64,000 bases of DNA, taken from NCBI RefSeq assembly GCF_008974245.1, contig NZ_BBZI01000006.1, positions 843,125 to 907,124 on the forward strand, in the 5' to 3' direction. How positions within the stretch are numbered: position 1 is the stretch's first letter; each line of letters begins with the position of its first letter. This document shows, in pieces, positions 1-9,328 of the stretch. Both the position numbers and the translations under genes were made by a program. The notes beneath the pieces were generated by a model, which saw nothing but the letters and a program-made list of their open reading frames with translations, was not told the origin of the DNA and did not search any database. Source of the DNA: Streptomyces abyssomicinicus (lineage in GTDB: Bacteria > Actinomycetota > Actinomycetes > Streptomycetales > Streptomycetaceae).

Positions 1-245
1 GCGGCGCGCACGGCGGCTTCTACCTGGGCTCAATCGGCGGCCCCGCCGCCCGCCTGGCGCAGGACTGCATCAAGAAGGTCGAGGTCCTGGAGTACGAGGA
101 GCTCGGCATGGAGGCGGTCTGGCGGATCGAGGTCGAGGACTTCCCGGCGTTCGTCGTGGTGGACGACAAGGGCAACGACTTCTTCCAGAACCCGGCCCCC
201 GCGCCCACCTTCACCTCCATCCCGGTCCGCGGCCCCGGTCTCTGA
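1..245 (+). CDS. Class I fumarate hydratase, C-terminal part (cut by window edge)
   Basis: Only the last 80 residues are present; codons begin at base 3. The fragment carries the glycine-rich [13 protein letters not shown] segment followed by [17 protein letters not shown] and ends in a short tail, as in the beta domain of the iron-sulfur class I fumarases (fumarate to L-malate, TCA cycle, cytosol). The iron-sulfur half lies outside the window. The gene is followed by a strong hairpin. A class II fumarase starts about 1.9 kb downstream, so the organism has both oxygen-sensitive and oxygen-stable enzymes side by side. The family call is confident; which class I paralogue it is cannot be told from the tail. 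Confidence 0.88.
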   Translation, partial: GAHGGFYLGSIGGPAARLAQDCIKKVEVLEYEELGMEAVWRIEVEDFPAFVVVDDKGNDFFQNPAPAPTFTSIPVRGPGL

Positions 246-257
246 CCCAGGACACCG

Positions 258-298
258 GGTGCGGCGTGACCACGGCCGGGCCGTGGTCACGCCGCACC
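258..298. terminator. Bidirectional hairpin terminator
   Basis: A perfect 19-bp stem (258-276 with 280-298) has a 3-nt loop and no U tract, as is common in streptomycetes. It sits between the class I fumarase on the plus strand and the SGNH hydrolase on the minus strand, so it can serve both. Confidence 0.85.
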
Positions 299-348
299 GC
301 CGGATCAGGCGTCCCTCACGCGCACCGCCGGATCAGGCGTCCGTCACG
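293..348. repeat. Direct tandem repeat, two 28-bp copies
   Basis: Copies 293-320 and 321-348 differ at a single base (315 C against 343 G). The second copy contains the stop codon of the minus-strand SGNH hydrolase, and the first begins inside the right arm of the terminator. It looks like a recent duplication of the 3' end of that gene. Confidence 0.85.
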
Positions 349-1924
349 CGAACCGCTGGTTCGCCGCGCCGGTGCAGCTCTGCAGCACCAGGTTGGCGGT
401 GGCCGACGGCAGCGTCACGCACAGCCCGGTGGCCGAGGCGGGCCGCAGGGTGCCGCTCTGCCGGACGAACCGCTGGTTGGCGGCGCCGTGGCAGTCCCAC
501 AGGACCAGCCGCGCGCCCGCCGCGACGGTGCCGCCGCGGACGTCGAGGCAGCGGTCGTGGGAGAGCGCGCTGTGGACGGTCCCGCGCGAGCCGTCGTGCC
601 ACCAGTCCTGGTTGCGCCCGCCGTGGCAGCCGTAGCCGGTGACCGCGGTGTCGTTGCGGCTGGACACGTTGGCGGCGTCCGCGCAGGTGCCGGTCGCCTC
701 GTTGCGCAGCGGACGGAACATGTCGTCCCAGGCGCCGTCGATCACCTGGACCCCGGCCGTGCCCGCCGGGTCCGCGCAGCTGCCCTCGCGCGCGGTGGAG
801 CCGTAGAACTGCCGGAAGCACTCGGCGAAGGCCGTGTGGCCGCGGTAGTTGGGGTGGAAGGACTGCCGCACCGCGTTCTCGTCCGGCGGGAACGGGTTGG
901 CGGCGACGGTCAGACCGCGCACCCAGGTCTCCTCCATGCAGACCTCGTGGCCGTGGAAGAGCCGCGAGTTGTCCAGGTAGTGCGCGCCGCTGAGCTTGGC
1001 GGCCTGCCGGATGCCGCGCTCGAACGACGGCACCGCCGCGTTCCGCGCCCAGGCGAGGTCCTCGTCGGCCAGGGTGCAGCCGCCGGGCAGCTTCCCGGGG
1101 AAGTCGGGGTTGTCGCGGATGTCGGGGCCGCCCGGGCTCGGGTAGCCCATCAGCACCATCTTGTAGGCGCCGTCCGCGTAACCCGCGCCGCGCATCACGG
1201 TCCTCAGGTCCTCGACGGTCGCGGTGACCTTGGGGACCAGGCCGTCGATGCGGTCCTGCCAGCCGGCCTCCAGCTCGGGCGAGCAGGGCCCCTGGAGGAG
1301 GAACCAGTCCAGCGTGCAGTCGGTGACCACCGGGCCGAACCGCAGGTCGTCGTTGGCACCGACGACCACCACGATCATCTTGACCCTGGTGTTGCGCGCC
1401 TTCACCGCCAGGCTGTCGCTCTGGACCAGTTCGTCGGCGTACTGCGGGCTTCCGCCGATGCGCAGGTTGACGGTGCTCGCCCCGGAGCAGGAGACGTTGT
1501 AGGTGACGTCGGCGGGGATGCCGGTGCGGTGGATCGCCGCGTCACGGGAACGGTGGCACCAGTTGTCGGGGCCGTCGGTGGGCGACTCGTAGTTGCCCAC
1601 GCCCTCGCCGGAGATCTCGCTGTCCCCCAGCGAGACCAGCGAGGTCTTGCGCTGGTCGAGCGGCCGCTCCGCGGAGTCGCCGTAGAGCGTGACGGCCTCG
1701 GCCGCGCGGACGGCCTCCAGCGGGGCCGGCAGCGGCGTGGACGCGGCCGCCGCCAGCTGCCCGGCCCCCGTGTCCGGCGCGGCGAGGGCGCCGGGGGCGG
1801 CGAGCCCCAGCAGCGCGGTGGCCGTCGCCCCGACGACCGCCCCCGTCCGCCTGATGCCCGGTCCGATACCCCACCTGGTGCGCGGTCTGCCGCCGCGCCC
1901 GGTCCTGGGTCCTGTACGTCGCAC
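344..1924 (-). CDS. Secreted SGNH/GDSL hydrolase with C-terminal ricin-type lectin domain
   Basis: The product is 526 aa. I chose the GTG start because AGGAGG lies 4 nt upstream and it gives an arginine-rich signal peptide with a hydrophobic core and Ala-rich cleavage region around residues 25-49. The SGNH blocks are visible: SLGDSEISGEG (nucleophile Ser near 102), the VVVGANDD block, and SFHPNYRGH with the catalytic His. The last ~120 residues are a ricin B-type beta-trefoil with NQDWW, NQRFV and NQRFA repeats, expected to bind sugar polymers. The likely role is an extracellular esterase or lipase held on carbohydrate. The gene is convergent with the class I fumarase and divergent from fumC. 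The exact substrate is unknown. Confidence 0.88.
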   Translation of the reverse strand: MRRTGPRTGRGGRPRTRWGIGPGIRRTGAVVGATATALLGLAAPGALAAPDTGAGQLAAAASTPLPAPLEAVRAAEAVTLYGDSAERPLDQRKTSLVSLGDSEISGEGVGNYESPTDGPDNWCHRSRDAAIHRTGIPADVTYNVSCSGASTVNLRIGGSPQYADELVQSDSLAVKARNTRVKMIVVVVGANDDLRFGPVVTDCTLDWFLLQGPCSPELEAGWQDRIDGLVPKVTATVEDLRTVMRGAGYADGAYKMVLMGYPSPGGPDIRDNPDFPGKLPGGCTLADEDLAWARNAAVPSFERGIRQAAKLSGAHYLDNSRLFHGHEVCMEETWVRGLTVAANPFPPDENAVRQSFHPNYRGHTAFAECFRQFYGSTAREGSCADPAGTAGVQVIDGAWDDMFRPLRNEATGTCADAANVSSRNDTAVTGYGCHGGRNQDWWHDGSRGTVHSALSHDRCLDVRGGTVAAGARLVLWDCHGAANQRFVRQSGTLRPASATGLCVTLPSATANLVLQSCTGAANQRFA

Positions 1925-2101
1925 GTCGCCTCCTGAATGGTCCGATGTCCCGATCGGATGTCCCCCTGGGTGTGTACTGGCGGGTAGGCGGGGTTGGGAA
2001 GAGGACGAACCGGTCAACCGGTTGGAGGGGATGCGTGCGGCGGACCGGCCGGCGCTCCGGCCGGGCGGAACCCGATGAGGCGGACGAGGAAAGGGACGAC
2101 G

Positions 2102-3535
2102 ATGACGAGCGGGACGGAACGGGAAGCCGCGGTGGACGGGACCGGGGAGGGCGGGCCCTGGCGGGTCGAGCACGACTCGATGGGCGAGGTGCGGGTCCCC
2201 GTCACGGCGCGGTGGCGGGCGCAGACCCAGCGCGCGGTGGAGAACTTCCCCCTGTCCGGGCAGCGCCTGGAGCGCGCCCACATCGAGGCGCTGGCCCGCA
2301 TCAAGGGCGCCGCCGCCAAGGTCAACGCCGAACTGGGCGTGCTGGACGGCCGGATCGCGGAGGCGGTCCGCGCGGCCGCGGCCGAGGTCGCCGAAGGACG
2401 GTGGGACGACCACTTCCCGGTCGACGTCTTCCAGACGGGCTCCGGCACCTCGTCCAACATGAACATGAACGAGGTGCTCGCCACCCTGGCGAGCGAGCGG
2501 CTCGGCCGGGACGTCCATCCCAACGACCATGTGAACGCCTCCCAGTCCTCGAACGACGTCTTCCCGTCGTCCCTGCACATCGCGGCCACGGCGGCGGTCA
2601 CCCGGGACCTGATCCCGGCGCTGGAGCACCTGGCGGCGGCGCTGGAGCGCAAGGCCCAGGAGTTCGCCGACGCGGTGAAGGCGGGCCGGACCCACCTGAT
2701 GGACGCCACCCCCGTGACCCTCGGGCAGGAGTTCGGCGGCTACGCGGCGCAGATCCGGTACGGCGTGGAGCGGCTGGAGGCCTCGCTGCCGCGGCTCGCT
2801 GAACTCCCGCTGGGCGGCACGGCGGTGGGCACCGGCATCAACACCCCGCCCGGATTCTCCACGGCGGTGATCGCCGAGGTGGCGCGGGACACCGGGCTGC
2901 CCCTCACCGAGGCGCGGGACCACTTCGAGGCGCAGAGCGCCCGGGACGGCGTGGTGGAGACCAGCGGGCAGCTGCGGACCGTCGCGGTCGGCCTGACCAA
3001 GATCTGCAACGACCTGCGCTGGATGTCCTCCGGGCCCCGCACCGGCCTGGCCGAGATCAGCCTGCCCGACCTGCAGCCCGGCTCGTCGATCATGCCGGGC
3101 AAGGTCAACCCGGTGGTGCCGGAGGCGGTGCTGATGGTGGCGGCGCAGGTGATCGGCAACGACGCCACGGTGGCCTGGGCGGGCGCGGCAGGCAACTTCG
3201 AGCTGAACGTGATGCTGCCGGTGATCGCCAAGAACGTGCTGGAGTCGGTGCGGCTGCTCGCCAACGCCTCCCGGCTGCTGGCCGACCGCACGGTGGACGG
3301 GATCGTCGCGCACCGCGAGAGGGCCCTGGAGTACGCCGAGTCCTCCCCGTCGGTGGTCACCCCGCTGAACCGCTACATCGGGTACGAGGAGGCCGCCAAG
3401 GTGGCGAAGCGGGCGCTGGCCGAACGCCGCACCATCCGCCAGGTGGTGCTGGAGTGCGGCTACGTGGAGCGCGGGGACCTGACCCTGGAGCAGCTGGACG
3501 AGGCGCTGGACGTCCTGCGGATGACCCGCCCCTGA
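2102..3535 (+). CDS. fumC: Class II fumarate hydratase
   Basis: This 477-aa protein matches the full length of class II fumarases, which interconvert fumarate and L-malate in the TCA cycle without an iron-sulfur cluster. The fumarase/aspartase signature [12 protein letters not shown] is near residue 326. [14 protein letters not shown] and the histidine-bearing [11 protein letters not shown] blocks are also present. The ATG start has GAGGAAAGGG about 8 nt upstream; longer readings in this frame have no support. The class I enzyme lies about 1.9 kb upstream on the same strand, with the minus-strand hydrolase between them. I recall that fumarases of both classes also lie close together in S. coelicolor. 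Confidence 0.96.
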   Translation: MTSGTEREAAVDGTGEGGPWRVEHDSMGEVRVPVTARWRAQTQRAVENFPLSGQRLERAHIEALARIKGAAAKVNAELGVLDGRIAEAVRAAAAEVAEGRWDDHFPVDVFQTGSGTSSNMNMNEVLATLASERLGRDVHPNDHVNASQSSNDVFPSSLHIAATAAVTRDLIPALEHLAAALERKAQEFADAVKAGRTHLMDATPVTLGQEFGGYAAQIRYGVERLEASLPRLAELPLGGTAVGTGINTPPGFSTAVIAEVARDTGLPLTEARDHFEAQSARDGVVETSGQLRTVAVGLTKICNDLRWMSSGPRTGLAEISLPDLQPGSSIMPGKVNPVVPEAVLMVAAQVIGNDATVAWAGAAGNFELNVMLPVIAKNVLESVRLLANASRLLADRTVDGIVAHRERALEYAESSPSVVTPLNRYIGYEEAAKVAKRALAERRTIRQVVLECGYVERGDLTLEQLDEALDVLRMTRP

Positions 3536-3605
3536 CCCGGCCCGGTGCCGAACCGCCGCGGCGCGCGCGTGATGCGCGCCGCAGCGGTGCGCCCGGACCG
3601 GCGCC

Positions 3606-3611
3606 TAGGAT
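3606..3611 (+). promoter_or_regulatory. Candidate -10 box of a leaderless gene
   Basis: TAGGAT ends 6 nt before the ATG of the DUF402 gene. This is the spacing expected when transcription starts on the start codon itself. No Shine-Dalgarno sequence is visible. Confidence 0.55.
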
Positions 3612-3617
3612 CACGGC

Positions 3618-4310
3618 ATGACAGCAGACTGCGGAGCGCAACGGCGGGGCGGAAGCGGGGCGACGGAGCACTGGGCCCCCGGCAGTCACATCCTGTGGCG
3701 GTACCGGGAGAACGCCGGAGCCGGCTTCCACATCTGCCGCCCCGTCACCGTGGTCCGCGACGACGCCGACCTGCTGGCGGTGTGGCTGGCCCCCGGCACC
3801 GAGTGCGTGCGGCCGGTGCTCGCGGACGGCACGCCGATCCATCAGGAACCGCTGGAGTCCCGCTACACCAAGCCCCGCGCGGCGCGCCGGGACAGGTGGT
3901 TCGGGACCGGGGTGCTGAAGCTGGCGCAGCCCGGGCGGCCGTGGTCGGTGTGGCTGTTCTGGGAATCGGGCTGGCGGTTCAAGAACTGGTACGTCAACCT
4001 GGAGGAGCCGCTGGCCCGCTGGGCGGGCGGTGTGGACTCCGAGGACCACTTCCTGGACGTGGTGGTGTACCCGGACCGCGGCTGGGACTGGCGCGACGAG
4101 GACGAGTTCGCCGAGGCGCAGCGGGTCGGGCTGATGGACGCGGGGACCGCCGCCGGGGTCCGGGAGGCGGGACGGCAGGCGGTGGAGGTCGTCCGGGCCT
4201 GGGGCACGCCGTTCTCCGACGGCTGGGAGCACTGGCGGCCCGACCCGGCCTGGAAGGTGCCGTCCCTGCCGGATGACTGGGACCGCACGCCCGCGCACCT
4301 CTCCTCGTGA
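3618..4310 (+). CDS. DUF402 (FomD-like) protein
   Basis: This 230-aa protein has the DUF402 core: YRENAGAGFHICRPVTVV, the aromatic-rich WLFWESGWRFKNWYVNLEEP, and the acidic DHFLDVVVYPDRGWDWRDEDEF. The acidic segment supplies the metal ligands used by FomD-type hydrolases of nucleotide diphosphates and cytidylyl phosphonates. The role in this organism is not known; cytosolic nucleotide hydrolysis is the family-based guess. It appears leaderless, with TAGGAT 6 nt before the ATG. It precedes the phosphatase gene on the same strand but is separated from it by 190 nt, so co-transcription is uncertain. Confidence 0.8.
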   Translation: MTADCGAQRRGGSGATEHWAPGSHILWRYRENAGAGFHICRPVTVVRDDADLLAVWLAPGTECVRPVLADGTPIHQEPLESRYTKPRAARRDRWFGTGVLKLAQPGRPWSVWLFWESGWRFKNWYVNLEEPLARWAGGVDSEDHFLDVVVYPDRGWDWRDEDEFAEAQRVGLMDAGTAAGVREAGRQAVEVVRAWGTPFSDGWEHWRPDPAWKVPSLPDDWDRTPAHLSS

Positions 4311-4500
4311 GACCCTTGATGCGCCCTGGGAGCAGAACCGTAGGATCGTCCTCCGGAACGCGCCCGGCGGTCAACGGCGGCTGGTCGAAGCGGGATTGAC
4401 GACAAGTCGGGCCGGTGCGCGAGGACAGGGAGAGCGGTTCGCGAGGGCAGCGCCGGCGAGGCCGGCGAGCACGGGATTGGCCTTTGGCGGCCCCGGACGG

Positions 4501-6651
4501 ATGGATTCGACACGCGTGACGGAGCACCCCACACCCGACACCCCGGCCTCCGTGCGCCCCGGCGCCGACCCAGGCGCGCCCGGGGGAGGGCCCGCCGCAG
4601 GCCCGGCCCGGTCCGCCGCGCCGCGTGACCGGGCGCCCGGACCCGACGGCACCCGGTCCGAGCACAGCCAGCCCGACGGCGGCCCCGGCCCCTCCGACGC
4701 CCCGCGTCCGCGTCCCGCCCCGGACTCCATCCCGGCGCAGCCCAAGCCGCCCCGCCGACGGGCCGCCCGGAAGGCCTCCGGACAGAAGGGCAACGGCGGG
4801 AAGGGAAACGGCCAAAACGGCCGTTCCGCCCCGGCCGTGAAGACCGCGGCCTCGGCGAAGGCGGCGCCGAACGCGGCGCCGGCGGCCGGCGCGCCCGGCG
4901 GCAAGGACCGCCGCAGCGGGCGGGCGACCGGGCCGGGGGCCGGCCCGGTGCCGATGCGCCGGGACGGCGAGCGGCTGCGGTTCATCGGCGCCGCCACACG
5001 GCGCATCGCGCGCGGCATGGACCTCGACGAGATCGTGATGGGCCTGTGCCGGGCGACCGTGCCGGCCTTCGCCGACGCCATCCTGGTCCATCTCCGGGAG
5101 CCGCTCCCGGTCGGTGACGAGCGCCCCGTCGGCCCGGTGATGCTGCGGCTGCGGCGCACCGACCGCATCCCGCCGGACCGGGTGTCCGGCGCCCCCGACC
5201 CGCTGCCCGCGCTGCCCGCGCTCACCACCGGCGAGGCTCCGCCCGCGGAGGTGCGCCCGGGGGGCCCGCTGGACGAGGTGCTGCGCGGTGTCCGCCCGGT
5301 CTTCGCGGACACCCCGTCGGCCCGCGACGCCCTCCGCGACCTCCTCGGCGAGGGCTCCGGGGCGTCGGTGGCCACCGGCCAGCACGCGATCCTGGCGCCG
5401 CTGCGCGGCCGCCGCCGGGTGATCGGCACGGCGGTGTTCCTGCGCGGCCCGGACCGGATCCCGTTCGAGGGCGACGACCTGCTGGTCGCCGCCCAGCTGG
5501 CCACGCACAGCGCGCTGGGCATCGACAAGGCGGTGCTCTACGGCCGCGAGGCGTACATCGCCGACGAGCTCCAGCGCACCATGCTGCCGGAGACGCTGCC
5601 CCGTCCGACGGGCGTGCGGCTGGCCTCGCGGTACCTTCCCGCGGCCCAGACGGCCCGGGTCGGCGGCGACTGGTACGACGCCATCCCGCTGCCCGGCAGC
5701 CGGGTCGCCCTGGTGGTCGGCGACGTGATGGGCCACTCGATGACCTCCGCCGCCATCATGGGCCAGCTGCGGACGACGGCGCAGACCCTGGCCGGTCTGG
5801 ATCTGCCGCCGCAGGAGGTGCTGCACCACCTGGACGAGCAGGCGCAGCGGCTGGGCACCGACCGGATGGCGACCTGCCTGTACGCGGTCTACGACCCGGT
5901 CGCGCACCGGATAACCGTCGCCAACGCCGGCCATCCGCCGCCGGTGCTCCTGCACCTGGGCGGCCGCGCCGAGGTGCTGGAGGTGCCGCCGGGCGCGCCG
6001 ATCGGCGTGGGCGGGGTCGACTTCGAGGCCGTCGAGCTGGAGGCGCCGGCGGGGGCGACGCTGCTGCTGTACACCGACGGCCTGGTGGAGTCGCGGCTGC
6101 GTGACGTGTGGACCGGGATAGAGCAGCTGAGGGACAAGCTGGAGGCCACCGCGCGGCTCACCGGCTCGGACCACGCCCCGCCGCTGGAGGCGCTCTGCGA
6201 CGAGGTGCTGGACATGCTGGGCCCGGGCGACCGGGACGACGACATCGCGCTGCTCGCGGCGCGGTTCGACGGCATCGCGCCGAGCGACGTGGCGTCCTGG
6301 GAGCTGTACCCGGAGACCGCGGCGCCCGGCCGGGCACGGCGGCTGGCGCGCGCGGCGCTGGACGACTGGGGTCTGGAGGCGCTGACGGACTCGGTGGAGC
6401 TGCTGGTCAGCGAGGTCGTCACCAACGCCGTGCGGTACTCGACCCGGCCGATCACGCTGCGGCTGCTGCGCACCGATGTGCTGCGCTGCGAGGTGGTGGA
6501 CGACGTCCCGCAGCTGCCGCGGCTGCGGCAGGCCCGGGCCACCGACGAGGGCGGCCGGGGCCTGTACCTGGTCAACCGGCTGGCCCGCCGGTGGGGCGCC
6601 ACGCGTCTGTCGACCGGCAAGGCCGTCTGGTTCGAGCTCAACCACCCTTGA
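4501..6651 (+). CDS. GAF - PP2C (SpoIIE-type) phosphatase - HATPase regulator
   Basis: The product is 716 aa. Residues 1-150 are a Pro/Ala/Lys-rich disordered tail. A GAF-like sensor starts near 160. The PP2C/SpoIIE phosphatase begins near 355 with ELQRTMLPE and GGDWYDA, and continues through GDVMGHS, NAGHPPP and DGLVE to GDRDDDIALLAAR, which carries metal-ligand aspartates. A serine-kinase-type HATPase follows near 630 (LLVSEVVTNAVRYS). This is the standard streptomycete partner-switching design, able to phosphorylate and dephosphorylate anti-sigma-factor antagonists. I chose the ATG beginning MDSTRVTEH; the upstream extension is not protein-like. No anti-sigma antagonist gene is adjacent. 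A strong hairpin closes the gene. Confidence 0.9.
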   Translation: MDSTRVTEHPTPDTPASVRPGADPGAPGGGPAAGPARSAAPRDRAPGPDGTRSEHSQPDGGPGPSDAPRPRPAPDSIPAQPKPPRRRAARKASGQKGNGGKGNGQNGRSAPAVKTAASAKAAPNAAPAAGAPGGKDRRSGRATGPGAGPVPMRRDGERLRFIGAATRRIARGMDLDEIVMGLCRATVPAFADAILVHLREPLPVGDERPVGPVMLRLRRTDRIPPDRVSGAPDPLPALPALTTGEAPPAEVRPGGPLDEVLRGVRPVFADTPSARDALRDLLGEGSGASVATGQHAILAPLRGRRRVIGTAVFLRGPDRIPFEGDDLLVAAQLATHSALGIDKAVLYGREAYIADELQRTMLPETLPRPTGVRLASRYLPAAQTARVGGDWYDAIPLPGSRVALVVGDVMGHSMTSAAIMGQLRTTAQTLAGLDLPPQEVLHHLDEQAQRLGTDRMATCLYAVYDPVAHRITVANAGHPPPVLLHLGGRAEVLEVPPGAPIGVGGVDFEAVELEAPAGATLLLYTDGLVESRLRDVWTGIEQLRDKLEATARLTGSDHAPPLEALCDEVLDMLGPGDRDDDIALLAARFDGIAPSDVASWELYPETAAPGRARRLARAALDDWGLEALTDSVELLVSEVVTNAVRYSTRPITLRLLRTDVLRCEVVDDVPQLPRLRQARATDEGGRGLYLVNRLARRWGATRLSTGKAVWFELNHP

Positions 6652-6658
6652 CGGGAAA

Positions 6659-6692
6659 GGGGGCCGGTCCGCCGTGAGGCGGACCGGCCCCC
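6659..6692. terminator. Hairpin terminator
   Basis: A perfect 15-bp stem (6659-6673 with 6678-6692) has a GTGA loop. It lies just after the phosphatase stop codon and before the convergent penicillin-binding protein gene. Confidence 0.87.
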
Positions 6693-6784
6693 TGCCGTGC
6701 CGAGGCCGTGGGGCCGAGGCCCTCCTGTCCCGAGGCCCCCGTGCCGTCCCGCGGCACCGGTGGGCCGCCTCGGAACCCCGGGGG

Positions 6785-9031
6785 CTACCTCAGGAAGCCG
6801 ATGCCGTCCTCGGCGGCGGCCGGGTCCTCGTCGTCGCCCGGCGGGCCGCCGGGCCGGGGGTCGGTCGGCGTCTCCTCGGCGGACGGGCGGCCCGGCTGCG
6901 ACGGGGTCACCGTCTCGGTCGGGGTCTCGGTGGGCGTCTCGGTCGGGGTCTCCGTCGGCGTCCCGCTGGGCGTCGACGACGGCGTCTCGCTCGGGCTCGG
7001 CGAGGGCGTCCCGGTGGGCGCCGGCGTCACGGCGGCGCCCTGGTCGGTCTCCAGGTCGAACCGGGCGGAGCCGTCGGTCACGCCGAAGGTGTAGTCGGCC
7101 CAGATCTGCGCCGGGTAGCCGCCGCCGTTGATCCGGCCCTTGCCAGGGATGAGCCCGGTGGCGCCGCTGAGCGACGTGTGCTCGTTGTTCTTCGGGTTCT
7201 CGCCGAACAGACCGACCGCGGTCACCAGGTCCGGGGTGTAGCCGACGAACCAGGCCGACTGGTTGTCGTCGGAGGTACCCGTCTTGCCCGCCACCTGCTG
7301 GCCGGCCCGGGTCGGGTTCTCCCGCACCGAGTAGCGGGCGGTGCCGTCGTCGACCACGCCGGTCAGCACCGAGGTGACGGTGTCGGCGGTGTTCCGGCCG
7401 ATGGCCTGCTCGCCCACCGGGTCGGGCATCTCGATCTCGGTGCCGTCCTTCTCGGCCTTCTTCACCAGGGCCGGGGTGACCTGCACGCCGTGGTTGGCCA
7501 GCGTGGAGTAGGCCCCCGCCATCTCCAGCGGGCTGGAGGTCATGGACCCCAGCGTGAAGGCGGGCAGCGGATCGAGGTCGCCGGTGTCCATGCCGGTCCG
7601 CTCGGCGGTCTCCAGCACGTCGCGCATCCCGACGTCCACGCCCATCTGCGCGAACACCGAGTTGACCGACTTGTTCATGGCCGTCTGGACGGGGATGTCG
7701 CCGTAGTCGACGCCGTCCTCGTTGGGCGGGGCGAACGGGATGTCGCTGCCGACCACCGGCCGCTCGCTGGTGCCGTCGTAGAGGGTGCCGGCGGTGATCG
7801 GCCGCCCGTCCTGGGTGGTCGCGCCCTCCTCCAGGGCCGCGGCGAAGATCAGCGGCTTGAAGGTCGAGGCGGGCTGGAAGTCGGAGCGGGTCGCGTTGCT
7901 GAAGTAGTGCTTCAGGTAGTCCTGGCCGCCGTAGAGCGCCACGATCCGCCCGGTCTCCGGGTCCACCGAGACCGCGCCGGCCTGCACCGCGCCGTCGACC
8001 TTCCGCTTCTCGGGGTCCAGCTTGCTGGTGAGCTGCTCCTTGACGGAGGCCTCCAGCGCCTTCTGCTTCTTCTTGTCGATGTTGAGGGTGAGGTCCCAGC
8101 CCTGGCCCTCGACCTTGGCCTCGGCCTCGGCCGCCGAGATGCCCTCGACGTCCATCAGCTGTCGCTGCAGTTCCTTGTTGGCCTGCTGCACCAGGTAGCC
8201 GGCCTGGCCCTCGAGGCCGGCCGCCGGACGCGGCTCCTTCGGCACCGGGAACTTCAGGCCCGAGCGCTCGGAGGCGTCCAGCCACTTCATCTCGACCATG
8301 TTGTCGAGGGCGTAGTTCCAGCGTTCCTCGGCGAGCCGCTTGCCGGTCTTCGAGGCGATCGCCCAGTCGTACTGGTTGGGCGCCTGCAGCAGGGCGGCCA
8401 GGTAGGCGCCCTGCGCGACGGTGAGTTCCTTGGCGTCGACGCGGTAGTAGGCCTGGGCGGCGGCCTGGATCCCGTAGGCGCCGCGGCCGTAGTAGCTGGT
8501 GTTCATGTACCCGGCGAGGATCTCGTCCTTGGACATCTGCCGGTCGACCTTCAGCGCGATGACGACCTCACGCATCTTGCGGGAGACCGTCTGCTCCTGC
8601 GTGAGGTAGTAGTTCTTCACGTACTGCTGGGTGATCGTCGAACCGCCCTGCTTGCCCTGGCCCCGCAGGGTGTTGAGCAGGCCGCGGGCGGTGCCCTTGA
8701 TGTCGACGCCGGGGTCCTTGTAGAAGGTCTTGTTCTCGGCGGCGACGAAGGCGTGCTGGACGCCCTCGGGCACCTCGGAGAGGTCGACGATGTCCCGGTT
8801 GACCTCGCCGCGCCGGGCGAGGACGCTGCCGTCGCTGTAGCGGTAGACGTTGCTCTGGCTCTGGGCCAGCGCGTTGCCCTCGTCCGGCACGTCCACGACG
8901 AGGTACAGGGCTATGAAGGATCCGATGCCGAGCAGGCAGACACCGAGGAACGTGCCGAGGAGTTTCCGCCAGGTGAAGAACCCGCGTATGCCCCGTCGGC
9001 GGCGCGCACGTCGTAGGTCAGCTCGCCCCAT
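6785..9031 (-). CDS. Class A penicillin-binding protein (glycosyltransferase GT51 + transpeptidase)
   Basis: This 748-aa bifunctional peptidoglycan synthase has an Arg-rich cytoplasmic tail and one membrane segment near residues 20-50. The GT51 domain carries AAENKTFYKDPGVD, GGSTITQQYVKN and the RKMREV helix. The penicillin-binding domain has STFKPL (catalytic Ser near 390), KSVNSVF and AGKTGTSDD (near 580). In the first GT51 motif the usual ED pair reads EN, but the catalytic Glu is kept. The C-terminus is a Thr/Pro-rich tail with several TPTE repeats, probably lying in the wall. The start MGRAD is preferred over one 63 nt upstream because AAAGAGG precedes it and it fits the family. Confidence 0.94.
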   Translation of the reverse strand: MGRADLRRARRRRGIRGFFTWRKLLGTFLGVCLLGIGSFIALYLVVDVPDEGNALAQSQSNVYRYSDGSVLARRGEVNRDIVDLSEVPEGVQHAFVAAENKTFYKDPGVDIKGTARGLLNTLRGQGKQGGSTITQQYVKNYYLTQEQTVSRKMREVVIALKVDRQMSKDEILAGYMNTSYYGRGAYGIQAAAQAYYRVDAKELTVAQGAYLAALLQAPNQYDWAIASKTGKRLAEERWNYALDNMVEMKWLDASERSGLKFPVPKEPRPAAGLEGQAGYLVQQANKELQRQLMDVEGISAAEAEAKVEGQGWDLTLNIDKKKQKALEASVKEQLTSKLDPEKRKVDGAVQAGAVSVDPETGRIVALYGGQDYLKHYFSNATRSDFQPASTFKPLIFAAALEEGATTQDGRPITAGTLYDGTSERPVVGSDIPFAPPNEDGVDYGDIPVQTAMNKSVNSVFAQMGVDVGMRDVLETAERTGMDTGDLDPLPAFTLGSMTSSPLEMAGAYSTLANHGVQVTPALVKKAEKDGTEIEMPDPVGEQAIGRNTADTVTSVLTGVVDDGTARYSVRENPTRAGQQVAGKTGTSDDNQSAWFVGYTPDLVTAVGLFGENPKNNEHTSLSGATGLIPGKGRINGGGYPAQIWADYTFGVTDGSARFDLETDQGAAVTPAPTGTPSPSPSETPSSTPSGTPTETPTETPTETPTETVTPSQPGRPSAEETPTDPRPGGPPGDDEDPAAAEDGIGFLR

Positions 9032-9266
9032 GATCCTCTTTCGCCCCGCTTCGTCTCGTTGGTCGCCCTGCGCCCCGGAGGTCTCCCGAAGCATGGCCAG
9101 TCCCGAAAGTTAACACCGCACCCTGTGACAAAGGGGTGCCGATCCGGTCTTTTACGGACGTGACAATCAGCACCCGAAACTTTCCGCCCTTACCGCACCA
9201 GACGTGTCACCGGCCGGAACGGTTGCCCGGGCCGGTCGGCGGGAGAGGTTTGCCACACCGGTAAAT

Positions 9267-9276
9267 GTGATATCAC
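9267..9276. promoter_or_regulatory. Palindrome in the promoter of the SPFH/RHH operon
   Basis: GTGATATCAC is a perfect 10-bp palindrome within an AT-rich island in otherwise GC-rich DNA, 52 nt before the SPFH start codon. The operon's second gene encodes a ribbon-helix-helix protein, a fold that binds such palindromes, so autoregulation is a reasonable inference. TAGATA immediately after it could be a -10 box. Confidence 0.5.
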
Positions 9277-9328
9277 TTAGATAGAAAGAAGCTAGAGCAG
9301 TCAGAGCCGCACAGAAACGGGGGCCTCC

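Noticed and set aside
344..3313. A 989-codon open frame on the minus strand across the SGNH hydrolase and fumC
   Set aside because: Only the part from the GTG at 1924 downstream is protein-like; the rest is antisense to fumC and is Arg/Gly/His-rich shadow sequence caused by high GC.
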